A stretch of 64,000 nucleotides of DNA, taken from Asaia lannensis NBRC 102526. GTDB taxonomy: Bacteria > Pseudomonadota > Alphaproteobacteria > Acetobacterales > Acetobacteraceae. Under the pieces are notes generated by a model. The model did no database searches. It was not told where the DNA came from and worked only from the letters and a program-made list of their open reading frames with translations. The position numbers were made by a program, and so were the translations under genes. This document shows positions 46,149-55,895 of the stretch, one piece after another (within the stretch, counting starts at the first letter, position 1; each line of letters starts with the position of its first letter). Location of the stretch: contig NZ_JAMXQU010000003.1 in the NCBI RefSeq assembly GCF_024054035.1, positions 248,001 through 312,000 on the forward strand. The letters run 5' to 3'.

Positions 46149-46751
46149 TCAGCGTGCCGATCTACCCTCTCCAAGAGCACGCATGAGAAAACCCGTCACG
46201 GTTTCATCGCTGTCATCACCAAGAAAAGGGATCAGCATGCCATCTATGGCGAGCACCGCGAGTCCATGCACCCGTCCCCATAGGCCCGCCATGCGCGCGG
46301 GGCTGGACCCATCGTCCGGTGCCTGACCTGCGAGGGTCTCCAGGGTGACGAAAGCGCGCGCCGAGGCCTCAGCCAGAGCAGGAATGCTGAAGTCCAGCAT
46401 CGTACGACGAAACATGAGGCGGAACAGGTCGGGATTGGCTCTGGCAAAACCGATATAGGCCATCCCGACCTCAAGGGTACTGCCCCCTTTGGCGGCGTTG
46501 AGACGAGTGGCCAGGGCCTCGTACCCCTTTGCCGCGATTGCAGAGCGCAGGCCTGTCAGATTACCGAAATGCGGTGTCGCAGCTGTCGCAGATACCCCCG
46601 CACGTCGTGTGACGGCGCGGAGCGTAAGGGCATCAACACCGGATTCCGTGAGGATGTCGCTCCCCGCCTCCACCAGCGCACGGGCCAGATCGCCATGATG
46701 ATAAGGTGCACTTTCGTGCGGGCGTCGTTGCAACTGGGCCGAACGGTTCAT
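46149..46751 (-). CDS. TetR/AcrR-family transcriptional regulator with WHG-type C-terminal domain
   Basis: 200 residues. The N-terminal HTH lies in YHHGDLARALVEAGSDILTE and LRAVTRRAGVSATAATPHFG. The ligand-binding domain has ARANPDLFRLMFRR and the WHG-like GLWGRVHGLAVLAIDGML. It diverges from the membrane-protein gene at 46838 across 86 bases that hold a palindrome and an extra half site, so it probably represses itself and that gene. The inducer is unknown. Confidence 0.88.
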   Translation of the reverse strand: MNRSAQLQRRPHESAPYHHGDLARALVEAGSDILTESGVDALTLRAVTRRAGVSATAATPHFGNLTGLRSAIAAKGYEALATRLNAAKGGSTLEVGMAYIGFARANPDLFRLMFRRTMLDFSIPALAEASARAFVTLETLAGQAPDDGSSPARMAGLWGRVHGLAVLAIDGMLIPFLGDDSDETVTGFLMRALGEGRSAR

Positions 46752-46757
46752 GCAGAA

Positions 46758-46764
46758 TCTTTAC
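46758..46764. promoter_or_regulatory. Extra TCTTTAC half site near the tetR start
   Basis: TCTTTAC repeats the left arm of the palindrome at 46801, exactly 43 bases upstream (about four helical turns). It lies 7 bases before the tetR ATG, a position suited to autorepression. Confidence 0.35.
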
Positions 46765-46800
46765 AGGAAAAAGTTGACATGGATAAGTCAGTCGCCCCAA

Positions 46801-46817
46801 TCTTTACGTTGTAAAGA
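46801..46817. promoter_or_regulatory. Palindromic operator in the tetR divergent region
   Basis: TCTTTAC-GTT-GTAAAGA: perfect 7-bp arms with a 3-base centre, 20 bases before the ATG of the membrane protein. A TTGACA at 46774-46779 lies upstream and could be a -35 element, but no good -10 follows. Very likely the binding site of the adjacent TetR protein. Confidence 0.6.
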
Positions 46818-46837
46818 ACACAAACCCAAGATCAGTC

Positions 46838-47452
46838 ATGCACGAAAGCCCGTCATCCCCCAATCTTCGAAGCTGGCGCGCCGTTGTAGGAGAAGTCGGC
46901 AGTCTCGCACTCGTCTGGGGTGGAGAAATGGCCGGATTACAGCGCTTCGCCCTGCCTGCCTGCATCGTGCTGATCGCCGCCGACGCTGCAAGGCGCTATC
47001 GGGCAAGGCTGGGTTTCGGGAGGATCTGGTGGCTTTTCAACGCCACGGCGCTCCTTTTCAGCACAATGGACCGGTTGGTGGGAGATCGTCTATCTCCCGA
47101 TCTGTTCGGAGCGCTCTGCGCGCTCATCCTCTCCGCTGTTTTTGCGATCGGAAGCGTGTGGCGCGTCCCCCTCGTTATGCAGCTCGCCGAGCAGCGTCGG
47201 GGAGAGTTCGTCGTAAGCGACAGCAGGCATCTCAGGCTTACACGCTTCTTCAGGCTCTATACGCTTGCCTGGACGCTCTATTTCACGCTTCGAGCTGCCG
47301 TGTTTGTCATCATGTCCTGCCTGAAGTCGGATCCTGTCGGCGCCCATACCCTGCTCAGGCTGAGCCTGCTCGCAATGATCGGACTCACTTTCTTTGGCAA
47401 AAGCCTTTTCCTCTTTTACGAGTCACGTTGCGCACCGGCCGAGGCCGTCTGA
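46838..47452 (+). CDS. Membrane protein of unknown function, likely TetR-controlled
   Basis: 204 residues with four or five hydrophobic helices, around residues 20-50, 62-80, 90-115, 132-158 and 170-192. Arg-rich loops (AARRYRARLGF) fit positive-inside topology. I do not recognise the family. ATG 46838 follows the operator; the divergent TetR gene suggests an inducible role, perhaps in response to a small hydrophobic compound, by inference only. It ends at a bidirectional terminator shared with fusA. Confidence 0.72.
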   Translation: MHESPSSPNLRSWRAVVGEVGSLALVWGGEMAGLQRFALPACIVLIAADAARRYRARLGFGRIWWLFNATALLFSTMDRLVGDRLSPDLFGALCALILSAVFAIGSVWRVPLVMQLAEQRRGEFVVSDSRHLRLTRFFRLYTLAWTLYFTLRAAVFVIMSCLKSDPVGAHTLLRLSLLAMIGLTFFGKSLFLFYESRCAPAEAV

Positions 47453-47499
47453 ACACAGGCTGAAATGGTATCCCGTTACCCCCGTGCCGCCCATACGAA

Positions 47500-47525
47500 A
47501 AAAGCCGCCCCGAAGGGCGGCTTTT
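47500..47525. terminator. Bidirectional intrinsic terminator
   Basis: AAAAGCCGCCC, CGAA, GGGCGGCTTTT: an 11-bp stem with a tetraloop, an A-tract on one side and a T-tract on the other, between the convergent membrane-protein gene and fusA. It works in both directions. Confidence 0.85.
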
Positions 47526-47552
47526 CCGTATTCCGAGACTGAACCCGAAGGA

Positions 47553-49658
<2,106 letters not shown>

Positions 49659-49852
49659 GGGATACCTCCAGAATGCGATGAAAGGTGCTTCAGGCCGCCC
49701 CGAAACACCTTTGCCGTGGCCGTCACAGATCGACGCTTTTCCGAAGAAACCCGGGAAGTAATACGTCGAAGCCGGACCGACCAAGTGGGCCTTGTGATCG
49801 AAAGGGTGAATGAAACAACCCGATCACGTTTTCAAGGCCAATTTTGTTGCAG

Positions 49853-49918
49853 CCTGCCTTTTGCTGCATGGACCTCATTGCTGCGCAGGGCAGCTGGGAA
49901 CAGGCGGCAAAAGGCAGG
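49853..49918 (-). terminator. Large nested stem-loop between rpmB and fusA
   Basis: CCTGCCTTTTGC (49853-49864) and GCAAAAGGCAGG (49907-49918) are perfect 12-bp arms. The 42-base loop holds a second hairpin, GCTGC-GCAGG-GCAGC (49880-49894). It begins 12 bases after the rpmB stop, so it is probably the rpmB 3' end. Confidence 0.55.
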
Positions 49919-49929
49919 TGCCGTCAGTC

Positions 49930-50232
49930 TCAGGCGGACTGAGCGGCCTTGCTTTCCTGAGCGCGCAGGATGCGACGCTTGATGACCTGAGCCTCAACCG
50001 GCAGCTTGCGGTTCGGCGTGCTGATCAGGAACGAGTCCAGACCGCCATTGTGCTCAACCGTACGAATGCCCTGCGTGGACAGACGCAGGCGAACGCCCGT
50101 ACCCAGGATGTCGGACAGCAGGGTGATTTCCTGCAGGTTCGGCAGGAAGCGACGACGGGTCTTGTTGTTGGCGTGGCTGACGTTGTTGCCCGTCAGCACA
50201 CCCTTGCCCGTGATTTGGCAGCGGCGTGACAT
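49930..50232 (-). CDS. rpmB: 50S ribosomal protein L28
   Basis: Large-subunit protein, 100 residues. Starts [20 protein letters not shown] and continues with [13 protein letters not shown] and the [20 protein letters not shown] region. ATG 50232 is the family-normal start; longer in-frame sequence upstream belongs to the leader. Promoter at 50303-50331. Confidence 0.97.
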   Translation of the reverse strand: MSRRCQITGKGVLTGNNVSHANNKTRRRFLPNLQEITLLSDILGTGVRLRLSTQGIRTVEHNGGLDSFLISTPNRKLPVEAQVIKRRILRAQESKAAQSA

Positions 50233-50302
50233 GGACTTGATCCTCGGTAGTAATATGTTCGCCGAGACCAGTCCCGGCATACGACGATGCGTTAAGGCGC
50301 GG

Positions 50303-50331
50303 CTTATGACGGAGCACCCCGCTCCCGTCAA
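50303..50331 (-). promoter_or_regulatory. Probable sigma70-type promoter of rpmB
   Basis: On the minus strand TTGACG (50331-50326) and CATAAG (50308-50303) are separated by 17 bases, about 70 bases before rpmB. The spacer contains an inverted repeat (AGC/GCT within CCGTCA/TGACGG) that may also act at the 3' end of the upstream gene. Confidence 0.5.
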
Positions 50332-50352
50332 GCCGAAAGCGTCTCAAACAGC

Positions 50353-50697
50353 CTATTCGCCGTCCGAAAAGGCATCGGCGCAGATGAGTTCACCCGAACG
50401 AACGCTCTCTATGGCCGTGTGCAGCATGCGGATCATCGTCTCGGCGTCGGTCGTGCGGGCCAGCACACCCAGCGATCCGCCGAGCAGCGCCGAGGCGATA
50501 AGCTCGGTCGGCAGGTTCTGTTCGACAAGATAACCGATTGCCTTGTCGATCACGGCACCGCACTGGCGCAGCTCCTCGGGAATCTCCACGGCATCGGGAT
50601 CTTCGGAAAGCTCATGAGCGGCCTGTTCCCGGATCTCCTCCTCCACAGCCTTGTCCGGATGGAAATCCTGAGCGAGGTCTTCGGCCTGCTTTGTCAT
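50353..50697 (-). CDS. Small conserved-looking hypothetical protein
   Basis: 114 residues from ATG 50697, which has AAAGGAG 8 bases upstream. The first half is acidic and helical (DKAVEEEIREQAAHELSEDP), the second contains a moderately hydrophobic helix (LPTELIASALLGGSLGVLAR) and one Cys in each half (RQCG, LICAD). No signal peptide or membrane helix of full length. I do not recognise the family. It lies between rpmB and an Atm1-type exporter. Confidence 0.68.
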   Translation of the reverse strand: MTKQAEDLAQDFHPDKAVEEEIREQAAHELSEDPDAVEIPEELRQCGAVIDKAIGYLVEQNLPTELIASALLGGSLGVLARTTDAETMIRMLHTAIESVRSGELICADAFSDGE

Positions 50698-50759
50698 GAA
50701 CAGTCTCCTTTGGTCTTTTGTCCTGTGGCCCAACACGTAGGTCGCGTGCATGCGTAAAA

Positions 50760-52562
50760 CTAGGTGCCTGTCTCCAATTGGGTGGTCACCATCTCAAAAT
50801 AGCGCCCCTGCTGTGCCATCAGCACATCATGACTCCCCTCCTCCACGATCCTGCCGGACTCGATCACCAGAATACGGCCCGCGTGGCGTATGGTGGACAG
50901 GCGATGGGCAATGGCGATGGTCGTCTGGCGCGCCGTTACGTCACGCAAGGCATCCATGAGCCTCTGTTCGGTGCCTGTATCGAGCGCGCTGGTGGCCTCA
51001 TCCAGCAACAGCACGCGCGGACGACGCAGAATGATCCGTGCCAGAGCGATACGCTGCCGCTCCCCGCCGGACAGCTTGAGCCCGCGCTCACCCACGAGCG
51101 TATCGTACCCGTCCTCCAGCCCGTCGACAAAGTCGTGGATCTGGGCCAGCCGTGCGGCTTCCTTAATCGCCTCGAGGCTGGCATCGAGATGACCGTAGGC
51201 AATGTTATAGCCGATCGTATCGTTGAAGAGCTGCGTATCCTGCGGCACCACGCCGACCATGCGGTGAAGGTCGGCCGGCGCAATGGTGGTCAGATCGCAC
51301 CCATCGAGCAGGATCCGCCCCGAACCCGGCGCATAGGCTCCGAGAATAAGCCGCGCGATGGTGGATTTCCCCGCTCCGGTCGGTCCGACGATGGCAATGG
51401 TCTCACCGGCACCCGCGTGGAAGGTCACGTCTTGCAGGATCTGACGTCCGTCATAATCGAACTCCACATGCTCGAAGGAAAGCGATGCCGGTTGCTGCGC
51501 TCCCTGATCCTGTAAATCATGCGCAACGCCCGCGCTCCTGGGCGTTTCATCCATCAGATCGGTCAGGTGCTCCAGATCGACGCAGGCATTACGCCAGCCC
51601 GCATAGACCAGATTGAGCGAGATAATGGCCTGATAGAGAGTACGCAGATAGGTGCCGATCATGACAAAGGCGGCAACATCGAGCCTGCCTGCCGCGAGAT
51701 CTCGTGCTGCCATGAAGAAAATCGCCAGCGTTGCCAGAGCGATCATGCCGTTCTGGCTGACAGAGGATAACCCCGCCACCATCGTCATGCGCAGACTGGC
51801 TTTTTCCTGCTCGCGACGCGCGGCCTCGTAACGTCCATATTCGTGGGATTCGTTGGCGAAATGCCGCACAGCCTCGAAATTGAGCAGTGAGTCGAGCAGG
51901 AAATGCTGCGCGCGCCCGTTGGCCTCGTTACGCTGCCGGCGCGCCCGGACACGCTGACGCACGAACCATTGCGCAAGCCCGATATAGCTCAGCAGGGCAA
52001 CCGCAATCACCGCAGCGTAACGCCCACCCAGAAAATGAAAGACCACGGCAATCGTAAGGCCGGTATCGAGAAATGCAGGCAGGATGTTGAACAGAGCGAG
52101 GCGCAACAACGTGTCTGCGGCCTCCGAGCCGCGCTCGATGGCGCGTGTCAGTGCCCCGGTCTGACGGTCGCGATGAAAACGGTAGGGTAGATCGAGCAGG
52201 TGTCTGAACGCCTCCTGCGCGGTCAGAGCCTGCAACCGCTGACCGACTGGCTGATACACCAGTTCCTGGAGTGCCGAAAAAACACTGCGGAAAAAAATCA
52301 ACCCTCCATAAGCCAGAATCAGCCCGACCGGGATCAGCATCCTGAGATCCTGAACGGAAAAATGCGCCACAAGACGGCTGAACATATAGGGAATAGCCAG
52401 AATGCAGAGGCGCTCTCCGAGCAGGAGAAGCAGGGTGAGCCCCATACCGAGCCGGAAAAAGCGGATATCGTGAGACAGGACCAGCCGCCAGGCACGGGCG
52501 AGACCGGTCACTGCCTGAGGCAGTCGCCATGAGAAGATCATCTCACCAGAGTGAGGTGCCAC
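50760..52562 (-). CDS. Atm1-type ABC exporter (fused membrane and ATPase domains)
   Basis: 600 residues, a half-transporter that dimerises. Six membrane helices span about residues 35-320. The Atm1/HMT-class features FHRDRQTGALTRAIERG and DSLLNFEAVRHFANESHEYG are clear. The ATPase domain has Walker A GPTGAGKSTIARL, signature LSGGERQRIALARIIL, Walker B VLLLDEATSALD and switch IAHRLSTI. Relatives export glutathione-linked sulfur or metal species that support Fe-S assembly or metal detoxification. The start is uncertain: GTG 52562 or ATG 52541. Divergent from the Nudix gene. Confidence 0.88.
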   Translation of the reverse strand: MAPHSGEMIFSWRLPQAVTGLARAWRLVLSHDIRFFRLGMGLTLLLLLGERLCILAIPYMFSRLVAHFSVQDLRMLIPVGLILAYGGLIFFRSVFSALQELVYQPVGQRLQALTAQEAFRHLLDLPYRFHRDRQTGALTRAIERGSEAADTLLRLALFNILPAFLDTGLTIAVVFHFLGGRYAAVIAVALLSYIGLAQWFVRQRVRARRQRNEANGRAQHFLLDSLLNFEAVRHFANESHEYGRYEAARREQEKASLRMTMVAGLSSVSQNGMIALATLAIFFMAARDLAAGRLDVAAFVMIGTYLRTLYQAIISLNLVYAGWRNACVDLEHLTDLMDETPRSAGVAHDLQDQGAQQPASLSFEHVEFDYDGRQILQDVTFHAGAGETIAIVGPTGAGKSTIARLILGAYAPGSGRILLDGCDLTTIAPADLHRMVGVVPQDTQLFNDTIGYNIAYGHLDASLEAIKEAARLAQIHDFVDGLEDGYDTLVGERGLKLSGGERQRIALARIILRRPRVLLLDEATSALDTGTEQRLMDALRDVTARQTTIAIAHRLSTIRHAGRILVIESGRIVEEGSHDVLMAQQGRYFEMVTTQLETGT

Positions 52563-52630
52563 CGGTCGTTTTGCAATCGCCTCGCGATACGCGATATCGT
52601 TTGCGTTCAGACAAGAGAGTACCGCCTTTC

Positions 52631-53476
52631 ATGCATGATGACAGTCTCGTCCCGTTTCTGGCCCATATCGCACGATGCCACACGGCCATCCTGCCGGGCG
52701 ACCGCAGGCCCGTCGCCCTCGGACAACACATATTCGGCCTGGCAGATCCACGTCTGTTCGACGCCCTGACATCGTTCGGCTATGCCTCGGATCCCGACCG
52801 GACGGCAGGCTCCCCCTCCTTCCAGCTGCCCGAAAACACGGACCTCGTGATACTTGGAGAACGGTTGGCAGCGCTCGGGCTTTATCGCCCCCATAACGAG
52901 CTGTTCGACGTTTTCGATGACAAGGGCGACGTGATTGGCCAGATCGACCGCGGCGCCCTTCCCCTGCTTGGCTGTACCGCCGCTGGCGTGCATCTCAACG
53001 GGCTGGTGCGACGTGATGACGGGCTGTTTCTCTGGATGGGTCACCGTGCGCGCAACAAGCGCCTCGATCCAGGCAAACTGGATCACCTCGCCGCCGGCGG
53101 TATCTGCGCAGGCCTCACACCTCTTGAGGCACTGGTAAAGGAAGCGGGCGAAGAAGCCGCCATCCCGCCTGCGCTCGCGGAACAGGCACGGCCTGTGGCA
53201 ACATTGCGCTACGCGATGGAGCGCCCTGAGGGACTGAGACAGGACACGCTTTTCTGCTATGATCTGACCCTGCTTGAGGACTTCACGCCCCAACCCGTTG
53301 ATGGCGAGGTCGAGTACTTCGAGCTGATGCCGATCGAAACCGTATATCGCCTTGTGCGCGATACGACCGAAATCAAGTTCAACGTCAATCTGGTGCTTAT
53401 CGACCTGTTCATACGCGAAGGTCTGTTCACGCCCGAGCAGAGCATCGTTCTGCGCGAAGCGCTCGATCGCGCATGA
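52631..53476 (+). CDS. Nudix-family hydrolase with DUF4743-type N-terminal region
   Basis: 281 residues, resembling the Nudix half of fungal thiamine pyrophosphokinases (Tnr3 type). The N-terminal 110 residues carry LYRPHNELFDVFD, and the Nudix core begins GCTAAGVHLNGLV. The Nudix box reads GGICAGLTPLEALVKEAGEE. It keeps EAGEEA, but Leu replaces the first Glu and Lys replaces Arg of the RE pair, so activity may differ from standard Nudix enzymes. Substrate is unknown, possibly an oxidised thiamine diphosphate analogue. Its stop overlaps the next gene (ATGA). Confidence 0.83.
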   Translation: MHDDSLVPFLAHIARCHTAILPGDRRPVALGQHIFGLADPRLFDALTSFGYASDPDRTAGSPSFQLPENTDLVILGERLAALGLYRPHNELFDVFDDKGDVIGQIDRGALPLLGCTAAGVHLNGLVRRDDGLFLWMGHRARNKRLDPGKLDHLAAGGICAGLTPLEALVKEAGEEAAIPPALAEQARPVATLRYAMERPEGLRQDTLFCYDLTLLEDFTPQPVDGEVEYFELMPIETVYRLVRDTTEIKFNVNLVLIDLFIREGLFTPEQSIVLREALDRA

Positions 53477-53961
53477 GCCCAACATGCCCTGCCCTGCGCC
53501 ATTTCGTGGCGATACTGTGCGTGGCCTGTTTCTCGGGGTGCGCGGGTCCTGACGCGACAGCAGATCGACCAGGAACGGACAGCCGGACAGGAAAGACAGC
53601 TCAGGGAGACCGGGACCTCTGCCTCTTGCCGCATGGCCAGAAAATGGAGTCCATCACGCTTGCCTTTGGCCTGACGACTCCCGATGGCCGACAGATCACG
53701 ACGGAGGCGTGGAACAACTTCCTCGCCAGAACCGTGACGCCACGATTCCCCGCCGGTTTGTCTGTCATCGAGGCTCAGGGGCAATGGCAGGAAACGCCCG
53801 CTCAGTCGGTCACGCATGAGCCGTCAAGGCTGGTATGGATCATGGCGCCGGACAGTCCGTCCCTCGTTCCTGCGCTCGACGCCATTCGCGAAGCCTATAA
53901 AAAACGCTTCAACCAGAAATCGGTCGCTGCGTTTATGCATTCGGGTTGCGCATCGTTCTGA
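53473..53961 (+). CDS. DUF3574-family lipoprotein
   Basis: 162 residues. The N terminus has a lipoprotein signal peptide with lipobox CFSGCAG, the lipidated residue being that Cys. The domain shows the family pattern LAFGLTTPDGRQITTEAWNN, VTPRFPAGLSVIEAQGQW and a C-terminal IREAYKKRFNQKSV. Function is unknown. It overlaps the Nudix gene by 4 bases, so the pair is coexpressed. Topology suggests the envelope. Confidence 0.83.
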   Translation: MSPTCPALRHFVAILCVACFSGCAGPDATADRPGTDSRTGKTAQGDRDLCLLPHGQKMESITLAFGLTTPDGRQITTEAWNNFLARTVTPRFPAGLSVIEAQGQWQETPAQSVTHEPSRLVWIMAPDSPSLVPALDAIREAYKKRFNQKSVAAFMHSGCASF

Positions 53962-54006
53962 GGCGGCCTCAACGGGCAATCCTGTCGGGACCTCGTTTCA
54001 GGGTCG

Positions 54007-54160
54007 AAAAAAGACAGTGCAGATCAGGCACTGTCCCAAGGTTACAGGATTTAGACCTGTCGGTGCGGTCCATGATAAACTGGAATGTGCAAATGATATT
54101 GACGTGACCCTCTGTCGTGTCCGTACTGACTTTCGGCTTTTCCATAATCACTCTGATACG
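54007..54160 (-). ncRNA. Candidate small RNA ending in an intrinsic terminator
   Basis: On the minus strand a perfect 8-bp hairpin (GACAGTGC, 7-base loop, GCACTGTC at 54035-54013) is followed at once by TTTTTT (54012-54007), a textbook intrinsic terminator. Just before it is a smaller hairpin ACAGG-N7-CCTGT. No minus-strand gene precedes it: the region up to 54282 is non-coding between two plus-strand genes. The 5' end is a guess; I could not fix a promoter. A 58-codon frame crosses the terminator and is unlikely to be real. Confidence 0.45.
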
Positions 54161-54282
54161 GTGACATGGCGATGCCAGCGCAGCCGGCAATAAGCTACAC
54201 GCAATAACAAGACAGGCAGCGCACCGCGCGCGACGCCTCATTCGAAATTCCGAGGCGCAGGCCGCTGAGGTTGAGGAACATG
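54161..54282. other. Rest of the gap before the AI-2E family gene
   Basis: Together with the candidate small RNA this completes the 321-base gap after the DUF3574 gene. The plus strand ends in TTGAGGAAC, the ribosome site of the next gene. I see no other structure. Confidence 0.4.
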
Positions 54283-55449
54283 ATGACCGATCAGAACGCC
54301 ATGCCACCCCGTAACCTGAAAGGCGCATCCACCGCCGGTCAGGACTGCACGGTGGACGACGATCTTCCAGAAGAAGTCACGACCGGCTCCCCGGTCGGCC
54401 GGGCCCAGAGACGGTCGCGCGGCCTGCTCGGCTTTTTCTTCATCGCGCTCGCTCTCTTCACACTCAAGAATTTCCTGCCAGCACTCCTGTGGGGCTGCGT
54501 GTTCGCAATTGCCTCCTGGCCACTCTACAAGCGCACGGAAGCGCGTTTCGGACGCACGGAATGGCTTCCCATGCTGTTCACCGCTGCGATCGCCCTGATC
54601 TTCCTGATTCCCCTGAGTCTGGTCGGCTACAAGGCCGCAGAAGAGGCACAGAGCGCGCTCCACTGGATCGATACGGTACGCCATACAGGCATTCCCATGC
54701 CGGAATGGCTGAACGAGCTTCCATTCGAGCGTGCGCAGGTTGCACGCTGGTGGCAGAACAATCTGGTCAATCCGGAACATCTCAACCGTCTTTTCCATTC
54801 CGTGGATGCGAATCACGGCATGGCGGTGACCCGTCAGGTCACGACCCAGGTCGCCAAACGGGCCACCCTGTTCCTGTTCTCCATCCTGACCCTGTTCTTC
54901 CTGCTGCGTGACGGTGCCGACATCATCCATCGCGTTCTTGTCGTCTCGAACAGGACTTTCGGGCGACGGGGGGAGAAGCTTGCCAGGCAGATCATCTCAT
55001 CGGTGCATGGAACGGTTGCAGGGCTCGTTCTGGTCGGCCTTGGAGAAGGTTTCGTCATGGGCATCGCCTATGTCCTGACAGATACGCCTCAACCGCTCCT
55101 ATTCGCCCTCCTCACGGGTGTTGCGGCCATGATCCCGTTCCTTGGCCTGCCGACTGTCCTTTTTGCGGCTCTGCTCATCATCGTGCAGGGAAAGATGATC
55201 GCCGGAATCGTGGTCGTGGCACTCGGGGCCGTGGTCATCTTCGTGGCCGATCACTTCATCCGCCCTGCCCTTATCGGCGGCAGCACACAAATGCCGTTTC
55301 TATGGGTCCTGCTGGGCATTCTGGGGGGTGTGGAAACCTGGGGACTGCTCGGCCTGTTTCTCGGCCCGGCAATCATGGCAGCCGTCCACCTTCTATGGCG
55401 CATCTGGAGCTCCGATTCGGAAATCCAGCTTCGTGAGGATGCGCATTAA
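54283..55449 (+). CDS. AI-2E family transporter (PerM/YdiK-like)
   Basis: 388 residues with about seven or eight membrane helices. A 45-residue polar N terminus precedes GFFFIALALFTLKNFLPALLWG. The family core includes FSILTLFFLLRDGADI, TVAGLVLVGLGEGFVMGIAY and the C-terminal IPFLGLPTVLFAALLII then LLGILGGVETWGLLGLFLGP. These proteins are membrane exporters of unsettled substrate. Two adjacent ATG codons (54280, 54283) follow GAGGA; spacing favours the second. Confidence 0.9.
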   Translation: MTDQNAMPPRNLKGASTAGQDCTVDDDLPEEVTTGSPVGRAQRRSRGLLGFFFIALALFTLKNFLPALLWGCVFAIASWPLYKRTEARFGRTEWLPMLFTAAIALIFLIPLSLVGYKAAEEAQSALHWIDTVRHTGIPMPEWLNELPFERAQVARWWQNNLVNPEHLNRLFHSVDANHGMAVTRQVTTQVAKRATLFLFSILTLFFLLRDGADIIHRVLVVSNRTFGRRGEKLARQIISSVHGTVAGLVLVGLGEGFVMGIAYVLTDTPQPLLFALLTGVAAMIPFLGLPTVLFAALLIIVQGKMIAGIVVVALGAVVIFVADHFIRPALIGGSTQMPFLWVLLGILGGVETWGLLGLFLGPAIMAAVHLLWRIWSSDSEIQLREDAH

Positions 55450-55519
55450 CCCCCTCTGGCGTCGCATTGCCTGCGGCGCCACAGTCCTGTGAAAGCCTCA
55501 CAGGCGGGCCAGGAACGCA

Positions 55520-55547
55520 TCGCGTCATGCGTCTCGCGTCATGCGTC
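55520..55547. repeat. Two perfect tandem copies of a 14-base unit
   Basis: TCGCGTCATGCGTC occurs twice head to tail (55520-55533, 55534-55547) in the gap between the AI-2E family gene and the tRNA-Pro terminator. No function is evident. Confidence 0.6.
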
Positions 55548-55644
55548 CGCCCAAAGCATACAGCCAGAACAAATATCCAATATGGCGTCAGGGCGGTCCC
55601 AACGGAGCATCACAGAATGCTGCCTGACAGCCCCAAACACATGC

Positions 55645-55676
55645 AAAAAACCGCACGAGGCTACGCCCCAATGCGG
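55645..55676 (-). terminator. Intrinsic terminator after tRNA-Pro
   Basis: On the minus strand CCGCA and TGCGG form the outer stem and GGGGC/GCCTC the inner stem around GTA, followed by TTTTTT (55650-55645). It lies about 60 bases after the tRNA-Pro 3' end, on the same strand. Confidence 0.8.
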
Positions 55677-55738
55677 ATTGCATAAAAACGGTCTGCTGGA
55701 ACGATAATTTGGGGAAAGAACCGCAGGACAGGACGATA

Positions 55739-55812
55739 TCGGGCAGGCGGGATTCGAACCCACGACCCCCAGTCCCCCAGACTGATGCGCTACCAGGCTG
55801 CGCTACTGCCCG
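55739..55812 (-). tRNA. tRNA-Pro (GGG)
   Basis: Minus-strand cloverleaf with acceptor CGGGCAG and CTGCCCG, D-arm AGCGCAGCCTGGTAGCGC, anticodon stem TCAGT/ACTGG around CTGGGGG giving GGG, T-loop GGTTCGAATCC and discriminator A. The 3' CCA is not encoded, unlike the Val and Leu tRNAs of this window. 74 bases. Confidence 0.95.
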
Positions 55813-55895
55813 TCAGTCCTGCGGTAGAGGCCGTTTAGCAGGGGGGCGCTTTCCCTGCAAGCGTCTGAGGGCAGGTTTTTTCACTAAAATTCCAC

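Noticed and set aside
53969-54328. A minus-strand 119-codon frame with a signal-peptide-like stretch
   Set aside because: The frame runs through the intrinsic terminator at 54007-54035 and has no ribosome site, so a non-coding RNA is more likely.
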